Source: an uncultured Bacteroidales bacterium
GTDB lineage: Bacteria > Bacteroidota > Bacteroidia > Bacteroidales > Muribaculaceae
NCBI GenBank assembly: GCA_947573135.1
Contig: CANPDU010000002.1
Span: forward strand, 1 to 64,000
Direction: 5' to 3'
DNA length: 64,000 nt
The position numbers and the translations under genes are program-made. Below are positions 6,956 through 16,016 of this stretch, piece after piece. Under the pieces are notes generated by a model, which did not search any database, had not been told where the DNA came from, and was given only the letters and a program-made list of their open reading frames with translations. Position 1 is the stretch's first letter, and every line of letters starts with the position of its first letter.

Positions 6956-9276
6956 TGGAGGATTATCTTTCAAAACTTAACGATCAGCAACGGGCGGCCG
7001 TCGAATATCTCGACGGTCCCGAGCTCGTGATAGCCGGTGCAGGCTCAGGCAAGACCCGTGTGCTGACATATAAGATCGTGCATCTGCTCAGCCACGGCTA
7101 CGAACCGTGGCGCATACTTGCCCTTACGTTTACCAACAAGGCAGCGCGCGAGATGCGTGAACGCATCGAGAAGCTTGTCGGAGCACAAACCTCTTCACGG
7201 CTGTGGATGGGAACATTCCACTCCATATTCTCGCGTATTCTCCACATTCACGCCGACCGTATCGGCTTCAAAAGCAATTTTACCATCTATGACTCGTCAG
7301 ACTCGAAGTCTTTGGTCAAAATGATCATAAAGGATATGAATCTTGACGACAAGATATATAAGCCCTCGACAGTCATGAATGCCATATCCTGGGCTAAAAA
7401 CGCGCTTGTCTCACCGGAAAATTATCTCGGAGACCGTCAGCTTGTCGAGTCGGACAAAAGAGCGAAACGGCCTGCAACCGGCCTCGTCTATAAGGCTTAC
7501 ATGGACCGCTGCCGTGTGGCCGGAGCGATGGATTTTGACGATCTGCTCTACTATACAAACATTCTGCTGACAGACAATCCTGACATACTGCGCCACTATC
7601 GTGAGTTTTTCAGATATGTGCTGGTCGATGAGTATCAGGACACAAACTTTGCCCAGCACCGCATCATCAGGTTACTCACCCAGGAAAGCGGCAACCTGTG
7701 TGTAGTCGGTGACGACGCGCAAAGCATATATTCGTTCCGCGGCGCCAACATCCGCAACATCCTCGAACTCAAACGTGAATACCCTACCCTCGGAATATAC
7801 AAACTCGAACAGAACTACCGCTCGACCCAGAACATTATCAACGCAGCCAACACCCTGATAGCAAAAAACTCCATGCAGATACCAAAGGAAGTTTTTTCGC
7901 GCAATGATGTCGGCGAGCGCATCGAAGTGGTCAAAAGTTTCAGTGATTTTGAAGAAGGCTACCTCGTGGCTAACCGCATCTCACAGGTAAAGATGAGAGG
8001 TACCGAGAGCTACGACGAATTTGCGATACTCTACCGCACCAATGCGCAGTCGCGTGTGCTTGAGGAATCGCTGAGAAAACGCAACATACCCTACCGCATC
8101 TACGGAGGCCTGTCATTCTATCAGCGAAAAGAGATCAAAGACGCCGTGTCATATCTGCGTCTGGCCATCAACCCGAATGACGATGAGGCGCTGAAACGCG
8201 TCATCAACACGCCGGCCCGCGGCATAGGCGAAACGACGGTCAAAAAAATCGCGGCCGCAGCGATAGAACACCATGTGAGCATGGCCGCTGTTGTCTTCGA
8301 ACCTGACAGATATGACGCAGACCTAAATAACGGCACTAAAACGAAACTGGCAAAATTCGCCGCCCTGATCGACAGTTTCGGTGCGCTGGTTAAGAACGGA
8401 CTGAACGCCGACGAGATGACCCAGACAATCATCACCAACACCGGCCTGCTGTCGATGTATCTGTCTGATCATACACCCGAAAGCGTGTCGAAACAGGAAA
8501 ATCTCGAAGAGCTGATGAATGCGGCACGTAGTTTTGTCGCAGACAAGATCGAACAGGGAGACGACGAACACACCACGCTTCAGGATTTCCTGAGCGAAGT
8601 TTCGCTCGCCACAGATCAGGACTCCGAAGACGAGACCGATGAGCCGAAAGTCACTATGATGACCATTCACGCCGCAAAAGGTCTTGAATTCGCCAACGTG
8701 TTCATAGTCGGCGTCGAAGAAGATCTGCTGCCGTCGTCCATGAGCGCATCGTCGCCGCAGGAAATCGAAGAAGAGCGCAGGCTGCTTTATGTAGCCATCA
8801 CAAGAGCAAAAAAATACTGCATGATGAGCTATGCCTCGTCGCGTTTTCATAACGGCCAGACAAAGACATGCCAGCCGTCACGCTTCATAGCCGATATCGA
8901 CTTCCGCTATCTCAGAGCCGAATCCGGATCTGACATATCGGCAGCTTCAAGATCGGGAAGCGACTTCAAGAATATCAACAGATTTGAAGCGCTCCGTCGT
9001 CCGTCATCGTCGTTTCAGCAGCGTGAGCAGAGCTTCACGCCGGCGCGTCCGGCAGCTGACAGGCCAATGCAATCTGTCGCCGACGGCGATTTCATCACCC
9101 ATCAGTCCGCCGATCTGTCGGAAGGAATGACAATCGAACACCAGCGTTTCGGCAGAGGCACAATCATCGATATAGACCGATCACAGAGCGATCACAAAAT
9201 CATAGTAGACTTCAATAATGTGCAAAAGCGCACGCTGTTGCTGAAGTTCGCACGCTTTAAAATCATAGAGCAATGA
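6955..9276 (+). CDS. UvrD/PcrA-type superfamily 1 DNA helicase
   Basis: 773 residues. Walker A AGAGSGKT is at 27-34, motif Ia ALTFTNKAA follows, Walker B VDEYQDTN is near 224-231, motif III GDDAQSIYSFRGA near 255, motif IV YRTNAQSR, motif V TIHAAKGLEF, motif VI VAITRAK. This is a 3'-5' helicase of nucleotide excision and mismatch repair and replication fork maintenance. The C-terminal ~70 residues (SEGMTIEHQRFGRGTI...) match the PcrA/UvrD C-terminal Tudor-like domain that contacts RNA polymerase. It is the second gene of an overlapping run DUF4250-uvrD-nspC-GT2-radC. Confidence 0.95.
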   Translation: MEDYLSKLNDQQRAAVEYLDGPELVIAGAGSGKTRVLTYKIVHLLSHGYEPWRILALTFTNKAAREMRERIEKLVGAQTSSRLWMGTFHSIFSRILHIHADRIGFKSNFTIYDSSDSKSLVKMIIKDMNLDDKIYKPSTVMNAISWAKNALVSPENYLGDRQLVESDKRAKRPATGLVYKAYMDRCRVAGAMDFDDLLYYTNILLTDNPDILRHYREFFRYVLVDEYQDTNFAQHRIIRLLTQESGNLCVVGDDAQSIYSFRGANIRNILELKREYPTLGIYKLEQNYRSTQNIINAANTLIAKNSMQIPKEVFSRNDVGERIEVVKSFSDFEEGYLVANRISQVKMRGTESYDEFAILYRTNAQSRVLEESLRKRNIPYRIYGGLSFYQRKEIKDAVSYLRLAINPNDDEALKRVINTPARGIGETTVKKIAAAAIEHHVSMAAVVFEPDRYDADLNNGTKTKLAKFAALIDSFGALVKNGLNADEMTQTIITNTGLLSMYLSDHTPESVSKQENLEELMNAARSFVADKIEQGDDEHTTLQDFLSEVSLATDQDSEDETDEPKVTMMTIHAAKGLEFANVFIVGVEEDLLPSSMSASSPQEIEEERRLLYVAITRAKKYCMMSYASSRFHNGQTKTCQPSRFIADIDFRYLRAESGSDISAASRSGSDFKNINRFEALRRPSSSFQQREQSFTPARPAADRPMQSVADGDFITHQSADLSEGMTIEHQRFGRGTIIDIDRSQSDHKIIVDFNNVQKRTLLLKFARFKIIEQ

Positions 9277-10427
9277 AAGTCAAGGATCTCCCCACTCCAT
9301 TTTATATCGTCTACGAAAACCGTATCGAACGTAATCTCCGACTCATTGACAGCGTCAGCCGTCGGGCCGGAGTAAAGATAATCATGGCGTTCAAGGCCAA
9401 TGCATTATGGAAGACATTCCCGATTGTAGCGCGTTACTGCACGGCATTCACGGCGAGTTCGCTCAACGAACTACGGCTCGGACTTGAATACCTCGGCAAG
9501 GACGCCCACAGCTATTGTCCGGCTTACACCGACGCGACGATTGACGAATACCTCGAAGGTAGCACTCACCTGACTTTCAACTCCATCAGTCAGTGGGAAC
9601 GCTTCGCCGGCAAAGTGGCGTCATACAACAGCACACACCCCGAAAAACGCGTCTCGCCGGGACTGAGGGTAAATCCCAAATGCTCGGTAATAGAGACAGA
9701 TCTTTACAATCCGGCTCTGCCCGGTTCAAGATTTGGCGTGGGAGCCGATCAGCTGCCATGGCTGCCTGAAGGAATTGAAGGGCTGCATTTTCACGCATTG
9801 TGCGAATCGACAAGTTATGATCTCGAAAAGGTGCTTGAAGCGTTCGAGCAACAGTTCGGCCACTTGCTTGATTCTGTCAAATGGGTCAACATGGGCGGCG
9901 GCCATCTTATGACCCGTGATGGATATGACACAGATCATCTCGTCGGTCTGCTTCAAGGCTTCAAGCAACGCCATCCAGGCCTTGAAGTCATACTTGAACC
10001 GGGAAGTGCATTCATGTGGCGCACAGGAGATTTGATCACATCTGTTGTTGATACGATCGAAAACGACGGCATAAAGACGGCAATTGTCGATGTGTCATTT
10101 GCGTGTCATATGCCCGACACGCTCGAAATGCCCTACAAGCCTGCGATCAGCGAAAGCATAGGCGTCGACGAGAGCCTGCCGACATACCGTCTCGGAGGCA
10201 ATTCCTGTCTGAGCGGCGACTACATGGGGGAATGGAGCTTCGACAGACCGCTCAGGATCGGCGACCGACTCACACTTGAAGATATGAACCATTATACGAC
10301 AGTCAAGACAACGATGTTCAACGGCATCTCCCACCCGGCGATCGTTCTGGCCTCATCTGAGGACGCCGATGACTGCCGGGTGCTGAGAGTATTTGACTAC
10401 GAAGATTATAAAAACAGAATGTGCTGA
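9273..10427 (+). CDS. nspC: Carboxynorspermidine/carboxyspermidine decarboxylase
   Basis: 384 residues, a fold-III PLP decarboxylase. AFKANALWK carries the PLP-binding Lys41, HALCES and MGGGH are glycine/His motifs of the fold, and EPGSAFMW and GGNSCLSGD (active-site Cys) match NspC. It catalyses the last step of the aspartate-semialdehyde route to spermidine/norspermidine, which Bacteroidales use instead of S-adenosylmethionine decarboxylase. The dehydrogenase partner is not in the window. The start overlaps the helicase stop (ATGA). Confidence 0.92.
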   Translation: MKVKDLPTPFYIVYENRIERNLRLIDSVSRRAGVKIIMAFKANALWKTFPIVARYCTAFTASSLNELRLGLEYLGKDAHSYCPAYTDATIDEYLEGSTHLTFNSISQWERFAGKVASYNSTHPEKRVSPGLRVNPKCSVIETDLYNPALPGSRFGVGADQLPWLPEGIEGLHFHALCESTSYDLEKVLEAFEQQFGHLLDSVKWVNMGGGHLMTRDGYDTDHLVGLLQGFKQRHPGLEVILEPGSAFMWRTGDLITSVVDTIENDGIKTAIVDVSFACHMPDTLEMPYKPAISESIGVDESLPTYRLGGNSCLSGDYMGEWSFDRPLRIGDRLTLEDMNHYTTVKTTMFNGISHPAIVLASSEDADDCRVLRVFDYEDYKNRMC

Positions 10428-10429
10428 TT

Positions 10430-11443
10430 ATGGCCGAACCGCATCCAAAATACTCTGTTATCATCCCTGTGTATAACCGCATAGGCGAGGTCAGCGATCT
10501 GCTGGAAAGCCTCGAAAAACAGACAATGCATAATTTTGAGGTTATAATTGTCGAGGACGGTTCTTCCGAACCGTGCAAAGAGGCAGTCGACAGATCAATC
10601 GGACATGGTCTTGATGTCAGATATTTTTATAAAGAAAACGAGGGACGCTCGATAGCGCGGAACTATGGTCTCGAACGCAGCCGCGGCGACTATTTCATTT
10701 TTTTTGATTCCGACTGCGTGATACCACCGGCCTATTTCGAGACGCTCGACAAGGAACTGGTCTCGCACCAATTCGATTGTTTCGGAGGACCCGACGCAGC
10801 CCACGAATCGTTCAGTGACACGCAAAAGGCCATAAACTACTCAATGACGTCGTTCCTGACTACCGGTGGCATCAGAGGCGGGAAAGTCCAACTTGAAAAA
10901 TTTGTGCCGCGGACATTCAACATGGGTTTCACGCGACAGGTCTATGAGCGCGTCGGCGGCTTCCGCGAAATGTTTTCGGAGGACATCGACATGAGCACGC
11001 GCATCAGACAGGCAGGTTTCACAATCGGTCTTATCCGCAGCACACCGGTATGGCACAAGCGGCGCATCGATCTGAAGAAATTTTTCCGACAGGTCTATGT
11101 GTTCGGCATGTCGCGCATAACACTGAAACTGCTTTATCCCGGTTCTCTGAAAATCGTCCACTTGCTTCCGGCATTGTTTGTAATCGGATGCTTAGCCCTT
11201 ATCGTACTCTCCATAATGGTTTCTCCATGGTTTTTAGCTCCGATAGCTATCTATTTTATTTTAATATTCATAGGTGCACTTATTTCAACCAAAAGATTAA
11301 AGATAGCCGCGCTTGCTGTTCCGGCCTCGGCGATACAGCTCGGCGGTTACGGCTGCGGTTTTATTAAAGCTTACCTCACAAAAATAGTTTTTGGCAGAGG
11401 CCGCGATATCAACGAAGAAATCTCAATCAGAAAAGGCAAATAA
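10430..11443 (+). CDS. Family 2 glycosyltransferase, membrane-anchored
   Basis: Start taken as ATG 10430, 2 bases after the nspC stop (a GTG at 10421 would overlap nspC). 337 residues. The GT-A fold begins at once (YSVIIPVYNR, VEDGSSEP), DSDC is the DxD metal/sugar-nucleotide site, and SEDIDMSTRIRQAG is the ED acceptor motif. Two to three hydrophobic segments follow from about residue 240 (HLLPALFVIGCLALIVLSIMV, WFLAPIAIYFILIFIGALI). It probably adds a sugar to a cell-envelope glycan at the inner membrane. Donor and acceptor are unknown. Confidence 0.85.
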   Translation: MAEPHPKYSVIIPVYNRIGEVSDLLESLEKQTMHNFEVIIVEDGSSEPCKEAVDRSIGHGLDVRYFYKENEGRSIARNYGLERSRGDYFIFFDSDCVIPPAYFETLDKELVSHQFDCFGGPDAAHESFSDTQKAINYSMTSFLTTGGIRGGKVQLEKFVPRTFNMGFTRQVYERVGGFREMFSEDIDMSTRIRQAGFTIGLIRSTPVWHKRRIDLKKFFRQVYVFGMSRITLKLLYPGSLKIVHLLPALFVIGCLALIVLSIMVSPWFLAPIAIYFILIFIGALISTKRLKIAALAVPASAIQLGGYGCGFIKAYLTKIVFGRGRDINEEISIRKGK

Positions 11444-11451
11444 ACACCAAC

Positions 11452-12177
11452 ATGCAAAACAATTCTGATACCATAAACGACACTTGCAGAGAACGCCTGA
11501 TCCGCGAAATGGGCAAGGACGAACGCCCTCGCGAGAAAGCACTTAAATTTGGCATCAAAAGTCTGTCGGACACCGAGCTTATGGCAATAATCTTCAGCAC
11601 AGGTTTAAAAGGGAAATCCGTGATTGAACTCAGCCGTGACATGCTGGCAGACAATGACGGCCATCTCTCGAAACTGGCCAGGCTGTCGGTATCCGAAATG
11701 CTGAAACGCTACAAAGGCATCGGACCTGCAAAAGCGATAACCCTGCTTGCTGCTCTCGAACTCGGCTCACGTTCGGCAGCCGACGCGGCCAGAACCGACA
11801 ATCCGGCAATAAGATCATCGGACGTTGCGTATACACTGATGAAACATCATTTCGAGCGTCTCGATCACGAGGAATTCTGGGTGCTTCTGATCTCACAATC
11901 AGGCAAACCGATACGCGAAATCAAAATCGGGCAAGGCGGCGTTACAGCAACCGCAGTTGATGTCAAACTGATAATGAAAGCAGCCATAGAAAATCTCGCA
12001 TCGGCAATGATAGTCTTTCACAATCATCCGTCGGGCAATCTCAAGCCAAGTCCACAGGACGACGCACTGACCTCAAAAATAAAAGAGGCCGCAAAATATA
12101 TCGACACACGCCTCAATGATCATATAATCGTCACCGACGCATCATACTATTCCTATAACGACGAAGGGCGACTGTGA
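11452..12177 (+). CDS. radC: RadC/JAB-domain protein
   Basis: 241 residues: an N-terminal helix-hairpin-helix region (MLKRYKGIGPAKAITLLAALEL) and a C-terminal JAB/MPN domain with the metal motif H190-N-H192-PSGNLKPSPQ-D203. RadC is historically linked to DNA repair, but its biochemical activity is unsettled; the JAMM-like motif suggests a metal-dependent hydrolase. Last gene of the uvrD operon: its stop codon lies inside the terminator hairpin. Confidence 0.92.
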   Translation: MQNNSDTINDTCRERLIREMGKDERPREKALKFGIKSLSDTELMAIIFSTGLKGKSVIELSRDMLADNDGHLSKLARLSVSEMLKRYKGIGPAKAITLLAALELGSRSAADAARTDNPAIRSSDVAYTLMKHHFERLDHEEFWVLLISQSGKPIREIKIGQGGVTATAVDVKLIMKAAIENLASAMIVFHNHPSGNLKPSPQDDALTSKIKEAAKYIDTRLNDHIIVTDASYYSYNDEGRL

Positions 12178-12188
12178 TGTCGCCCTTC
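12163..12188 (+). terminator. Terminator of the uvrD-radC operon
   Basis: GAAGGGCGAC (12163-12172), 6-base loop, GTCGCCCTTC (12179-12188): a perfect 10-bp stem followed by ATTTATATTT. The left arm codes for the last residues of radC and the loop holds its stop codon. The symmetric stem may also stop transcription from the convergent purF-like gene. Confidence 0.7.
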
Positions 12189-12215
12189 ATTTATATTTAT
12201 AATGTATAGTGTCGA

Positions 12216-14099
12216 TCAGTCGCGCTTGTCGGCATGACCCTCATAATAGTTGACAAACGCCTGATTGACGAGCCTTACGCCCCCGGGGGTCGGATAATCG
12301 CCCGAGAAATACCAGTCACCGGGATGCCCGGGAATTGCTTCATGCAGACCGTCGAGAGTCTGATAGACAATGTCAACCTCGGCCTTAACCTCCAGACCTT
12401 TCAGCATCTTTGCGATCTGTGCGGAAATTTCCTTGTCGGTAAAAGACTCATAGATAGTCTTCACACAGTTGACCTGCTCTCCGACAGGCTTTTTAAGTTC
12501 GTTCAGTGCTTTAGCGTAGGTTTCATCCAATATATTCCCGCAGCCTGATGATTTCAGCAATTCGACAGCGGCTTTAAACGCAATAAACTCAGCCATGCGC
12601 GACATATCGATGCCATAACAGTCAGGATAACGCACCTGAGGCGACGATGACACGACAATGATGCGGCGCGGATGCAGACGGTCAAGCATACGGAGTATCG
12701 ACTGCCTGAGAGTCGTGCCTCTGACTATGCTGTCGTCAATCACGACAAGAGTGTCGCAATCGTTTTTGATACATCCGTAAGTCACATCATAGACATGGGC
12801 GGCAAGGTCATTGCGAGACTCGCCTTCGGCTATGAATGTGCGCAATTTAATATCCTTCAGAGCAATTTTCTCAACCCTCACGCGCTGACTCATTATCGCC
12901 TTAACAGAGTCGGCGGTCAGGTCGCCTGAAAGTTGAGCATCAATAATTTTCCGAGCTTTTCGAGAATCAAGATATTCTTCGAGGCCTTCGTGAAGTCCCA
13001 TAAAAGCAACTTCGGCCGTGTTGGGAATAAAAGCAAAGACGGTATTATCAAGATCGTAATCTACCATTTTCAAGATCTCGGGAGCGAGTTTACGGCCAAG
13101 CTCCTTGCGTTCGCGATATATGTCGGCGTCGCTTCCTCTCGAAAAATAAATCCGCTCGAACGAGCAACGCTTGTTTTCACCGGGCTCCAGGACCTGACGC
13201 AAAGCAATCGTTCCGGTTTTGCCTACGATAAGACTTTCGCCGGGCTTAAGTTCGCGTACATCGGCACGGGCAACATTCATCACCGTCTGAATCACAGGAC
13301 GCTCGGAGGCGAGAACAACAATTTCATCATCATAATAATAGAAAGCGGGACGTATGCCGTGACGGTCTCTTAATGCGAACATGTCACCCGAACCGGTAGC
13401 ACCGCAGATCACGAAACCGCCGTCCCACATCGGCGATGCGGCAGCGAGCACGTTGTAAGGATCAAGTTCATCCTCAATCGCCACACTGAGCTGCGGATCC
13501 TCGAGGCTGTCACGGAACTTTCGATAAAGACGGTGATTTTCCTTGTCAAGATAATAGCCGAGCTGCTCGAGTATCACAACTGTATCGCCATAGATCCTCG
13601 GATGCTGGCCTTTGGCTACAATGTTCTGAAATATTTCCTCGACATTTGTCATATTGAAGTTGCCGCAAAGCAACAGATTGCGTGACCGCCAGTTGTTCCG
13701 TCTCAAAAAAGGATGGACATACGAGATGCCGCTGCGCCCGGTGGTGCTGTAGCGCAGATGTCCCATGTAAATGTTGCCGAGAAACGGAGTGTCGGCCAGT
13801 CCGGATGTATTGTCTGCTTTTATTGCAGAAGCCAGCTGATGGTGTATGCTGTCAAAAATAGTCGAAATCGCATCAGTTCCCATTGCACGTTCACGGAACA
13901 CATATTCATGGCCGGGTTTTGCATCAAACTTTACGACTCCCACTCCGGCAGCTTCCTGTCCGCGGTTGTGCTGCTTCTCCATGAGCAGATAAAGTTTATC
14001 GAGACCGTAGGTCCATGTGCCATACTTCTCTTTATAATAACTCAGCGGCTTGCGAAGCCTTATAAGAGCCACGCCGCACTCATGCTTGATCTGTTCCAT
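12216..14099 (-). CDS. purF: Amidophosphoribosyltransferase-like protein (long PurF form)
   Basis: 627 residues against ~470-505 for ordinary PurF. The N-terminal glutaminase domain has the nucleophile-type Cys8 (HECGVALIRL), which needs removal of a short propeptide, then KQHNRGQEAAG. The phosphoribosyltransferase signature VVIDDSIVRGTT is near 452-463. PurF makes 5-phosphoribosylamine from PRPP and glutamine, the first purine step. The long form with extra N-terminal and C-terminal segments (residues 560-627 have no counterpart in E. coli PurF) is usual in Bacteroidales. Its own promoter lies ~170 bases upstream, leaving a long leader. Confidence 0.85.
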   Translation of the reverse strand: MEQIKHECGVALIRLRKPLSYYKEKYGTWTYGLDKLYLLMEKQHNRGQEAAGVGVVKFDAKPGHEYVFRERAMGTDAISTIFDSIHHQLASAIKADNTSGLADTPFLGNIYMGHLRYSTTGRSGISYVHPFLRRNNWRSRNLLLCGNFNMTNVEEIFQNIVAKGQHPRIYGDTVVILEQLGYYLDKENHRLYRKFRDSLEDPQLSVAIEDELDPYNVLAAASPMWDGGFVICGATGSGDMFALRDRHGIRPAFYYYDDEIVVLASERPVIQTVMNVARADVRELKPGESLIVGKTGTIALRQVLEPGENKRCSFERIYFSRGSDADIYRERKELGRKLAPEILKMVDYDLDNTVFAFIPNTAEVAFMGLHEGLEEYLDSRKARKIIDAQLSGDLTADSVKAIMSQRVRVEKIALKDIKLRTFIAEGESRNDLAAHVYDVTYGCIKNDCDTLVVIDDSIVRGTTLRQSILRMLDRLHPRRIIVVSSSPQVRYPDCYGIDMSRMAEFIAFKAAVELLKSSGCGNILDETYAKALNELKKPVGEQVNCVKTIYESFTDKEISAQIAKMLKGLEVKAEVDIVYQTLDGLHEAIPGHPGDWYFSGDYPTPGGVRLVNQAFVNYYEGHADKRD

Positions 14100-14303
14100 A
14101 TATCTGTTTTTAAAATACTATGTGTTCCTGACAAAAAGCCCTCATCGAAAACAGTCATCGGGGAAAGAGGGGTTGCTTTCCTTAGCGACTCGTTCTGGCG
14201 ACAAGCCGTTTGCACAATGCAGGTCAATGATTGATTCGGACGTTCCACTGATCGTCATCTGTAATTTCGCTGCAAAATTAGATTCTTTATTCGGGACATA
14301 CAA
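14100..14303 (-). promoter_or_regulatory. Promoter and long leader of the purF-like gene
   Basis: On the minus strand TTG (14301-14303), 20 bases, TAATTTTG (14273-14280) is a canonical promoter. Transcription would start near 14266, giving a leader of about 165 bases. The leader RNA can form GGAAAG/CTTTCC (14162-14167 with 14176-14181), or instead CCCTC/GAGGG (14167-14171 with 14139-14143) followed by CTTTTTGTC. The two share bases, so an attenuator is possible, but the second stem has only 5 bp. Confidence 0.5.
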
Positions 14304-14493
14304 TAATCAGACATAATTTTAACAGAAACCTTACATAGCTCAGCTCCGGCCTGAAAAGGCTGGAATTCTTCTAAAATTATTTTTCAATATTTCTGACAAT
14401 TATTAAAGTATTATGACTAACTTTACGGCAGAGATTTTTCATACTATCATATTTTATCAATCAACTATATCAGTTATAAAAATTCATAGCCAC
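14304..14493 (+). other. Intergenic region before the GH13 gene
   Basis: AT-rich region. It holds a 7-bp hairpin with a GAAA tetraloop (CCGGCCT at 14346-14352 with AGGCTGG at 14357-14363) and a weak -7 box TAACTTTA (14418-14425), 68 bases before the chosen GH13 start. No clear -33 element is seen. Confidence 0.35.
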
Positions 14494-15936
14494 ATGAAAT
14501 TCACCCCATTATTTATTTCAGCGACCTTAATCGGATCGCTATCGCTCAATTCATGCACGACAAAAGATCAGTCAACAACCGAAGAGCAGGTTCCGCAGGA
14601 CGAAGTGATCCTGCATGCCTGGACATGGTCATTCGACACCATCGCAGCCAATATGCGCCAGATCGCCGAGGCCGGTTATGATTATGTGCAGACTTCACCC
14701 GCGCAGGCATGCTTCATAGGCGACGGAGGCGGCATGGCCCTGTACAGTGAGGAAGGCGACTCGGTCATGGGCAAATGGTATTACTATTACCAACCTACTG
14801 ACTGGACTGTCGGAAACTATATGCTCGGTGACCGCGATGCGTTCAAAGCCCTGTGCGACAGCGCGAGGGCTTATGGCGTCCGTGTGATCGTAGATGTCCT
14901 TCCCAACCACACAGCCGTAGATCATACAGCCGTACTGCCGGGACTCGACAACGCCGTAGGCGGCCATGAAAATCTGTTCCACGCCAACGGCTTCACCGAT
15001 ATCACTGACTACAATGACCGTCTGCAGTGCACAACAGGCAAAATGGGCGGACTACCCGACGTCAATACCGAGAACCCGGATTTCCAATATTATTACATGC
15101 AGTATGTCAACGACCTCATCGCACTCGGAGCCCGCGGTTTCCGTTATGACACAGCAAAGCATATCGGTCTGCCGTCAGATCCTCTCGACCCGAAGGCCGA
15201 ACAGAACGACTTCTGGGACATCGCTCTCGGTCATAAAGATATCCGCGGAGTGTCGCTTTCGATGCCCGACAGCCTGTTCATATATGGCGAGGTGCTTCAG
15301 GACCGCAACGTCAAAGAAGACGAATATGCCGAACTTATGAGCGTCACCGCCAGCAACTACGGTCACGAACTCCGCAAGGCCCTAACAGAAAACAATGCTA
15401 CGGCAGCTGATCTCATCGACTGGCATCATCCGGCAGATCCCTCACGCCTTGTGACATGGGTTGAGAGCCACGATACATATTGCAACCAGCACGAATCAGC
15501 CGGCATACCTGACGATGTGATCCGCGCAGGCTGGGTATTCCTGACTGCCCGTCAGGGCGGACGCCCGTTGTTCTTCAGCCGTCCTGCCGGAAGCACCCGT
15601 GAGAATTACTGGGGCAACAACCGCATCGGCGCACGAGGCAATGACGAATTTTTCCATCCTGAAGTCGTTGCAGCCAACAAATTCCGTCACAGCATGACCG
15701 GCGAGCCCGAGCGCATCGTATTCGCTCAGGACGGCAGCGCTACCGAAATCAACCGCGGCGACCGCGGAGCCGCTCTCATCAGCTTCTCACCGGAAACCGT
15801 CGAGATATCACTCGACACAATGCTTCCCGACGGCGAATACTCGGATCAGGTCCACAATGCAGCATTCAAAGTTGAGAACGGTAAAATAACCGGCAAACTC
15901 GATCCGCACGCTACATATATATTATATGCCGAATAA
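14494..15936 (+). CDS. GH13 alpha-amylase family lipoprotein
   Basis: The frame is open from 14413, but ATG 14494 starts a proper lipoprotein signal (MKFTPLFISATLIGSLSLNSC, lipobox LNSC). The product is 480 residues. All GH13 regions are visible: DVLPNHTAV (I), GFRYDTAKH with nucleophile Asp219 (II), YGEVLQ with acid/base Glu266 (III), WVESHDT with Asp327 (IV). It hydrolyses alpha-1,4-glucans at the outer membrane or periplasm. No SusC/SusD partner is nearby. The C-terminal all-beta domain C is short. Only a weak promoter is visible upstream. Confidence 0.9.
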   Translation: MKFTPLFISATLIGSLSLNSCTTKDQSTTEEQVPQDEVILHAWTWSFDTIAANMRQIAEAGYDYVQTSPAQACFIGDGGGMALYSEEGDSVMGKWYYYYQPTDWTVGNYMLGDRDAFKALCDSARAYGVRVIVDVLPNHTAVDHTAVLPGLDNAVGGHENLFHANGFTDITDYNDRLQCTTGKMGGLPDVNTENPDFQYYYMQYVNDLIALGARGFRYDTAKHIGLPSDPLDPKAEQNDFWDIALGHKDIRGVSLSMPDSLFIYGEVLQDRNVKEDEYAELMSVTASNYGHELRKALTENNATAADLIDWHHPADPSRLVTWVESHDTYCNQHESAGIPDDVIRAGWVFLTARQGGRPLFFSRPAGSTRENYWGNNRIGARGNDEFFHPEVVAANKFRHSMTGEPERIVFAQDGSATEINRGDRGAALISFSPETVEISLDTMLPDGEYSDQVHNAAFKVENGKITGKLDPHATYILYAE

Positions 15937-15963
15937 CGGCTATATTATATGCCGAATAACGGC
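15918..15963 (+). repeat. Perfect 23-bp tandem duplication at the 3' end of the GH13 gene
   Basis: The 23 bases at 15918-15940, covering the last codons and the TAA stop, are repeated exactly at 15941-15963. The second copy is non-coding because the first copy already ends the protein. This looks like a recent slippage duplication between the stop codon and the terminator. Confidence 0.9.
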
Positions 15964-15977
15964 CAACACTTAATTGT

Positions 15978-16016
15978 AAAAGCCCGACTTTATCTATGCG
16001 TAAGGTCGGGCTTTTT
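15978..16016 (+). terminator. Terminator of the GH13 gene
   Basis: AAAAGCCCGAC, a 17-base spacer, then GTCGGGCTTTTT: strong GC stem and T-tract, active in either direction. Confidence 0.85.

Noticed and set aside
12672-13373. Plus-strand ORFs opposite the purF-like gene.
   Set aside because: Antisense to a protein with clear catalytic motifs; no signals of their own.
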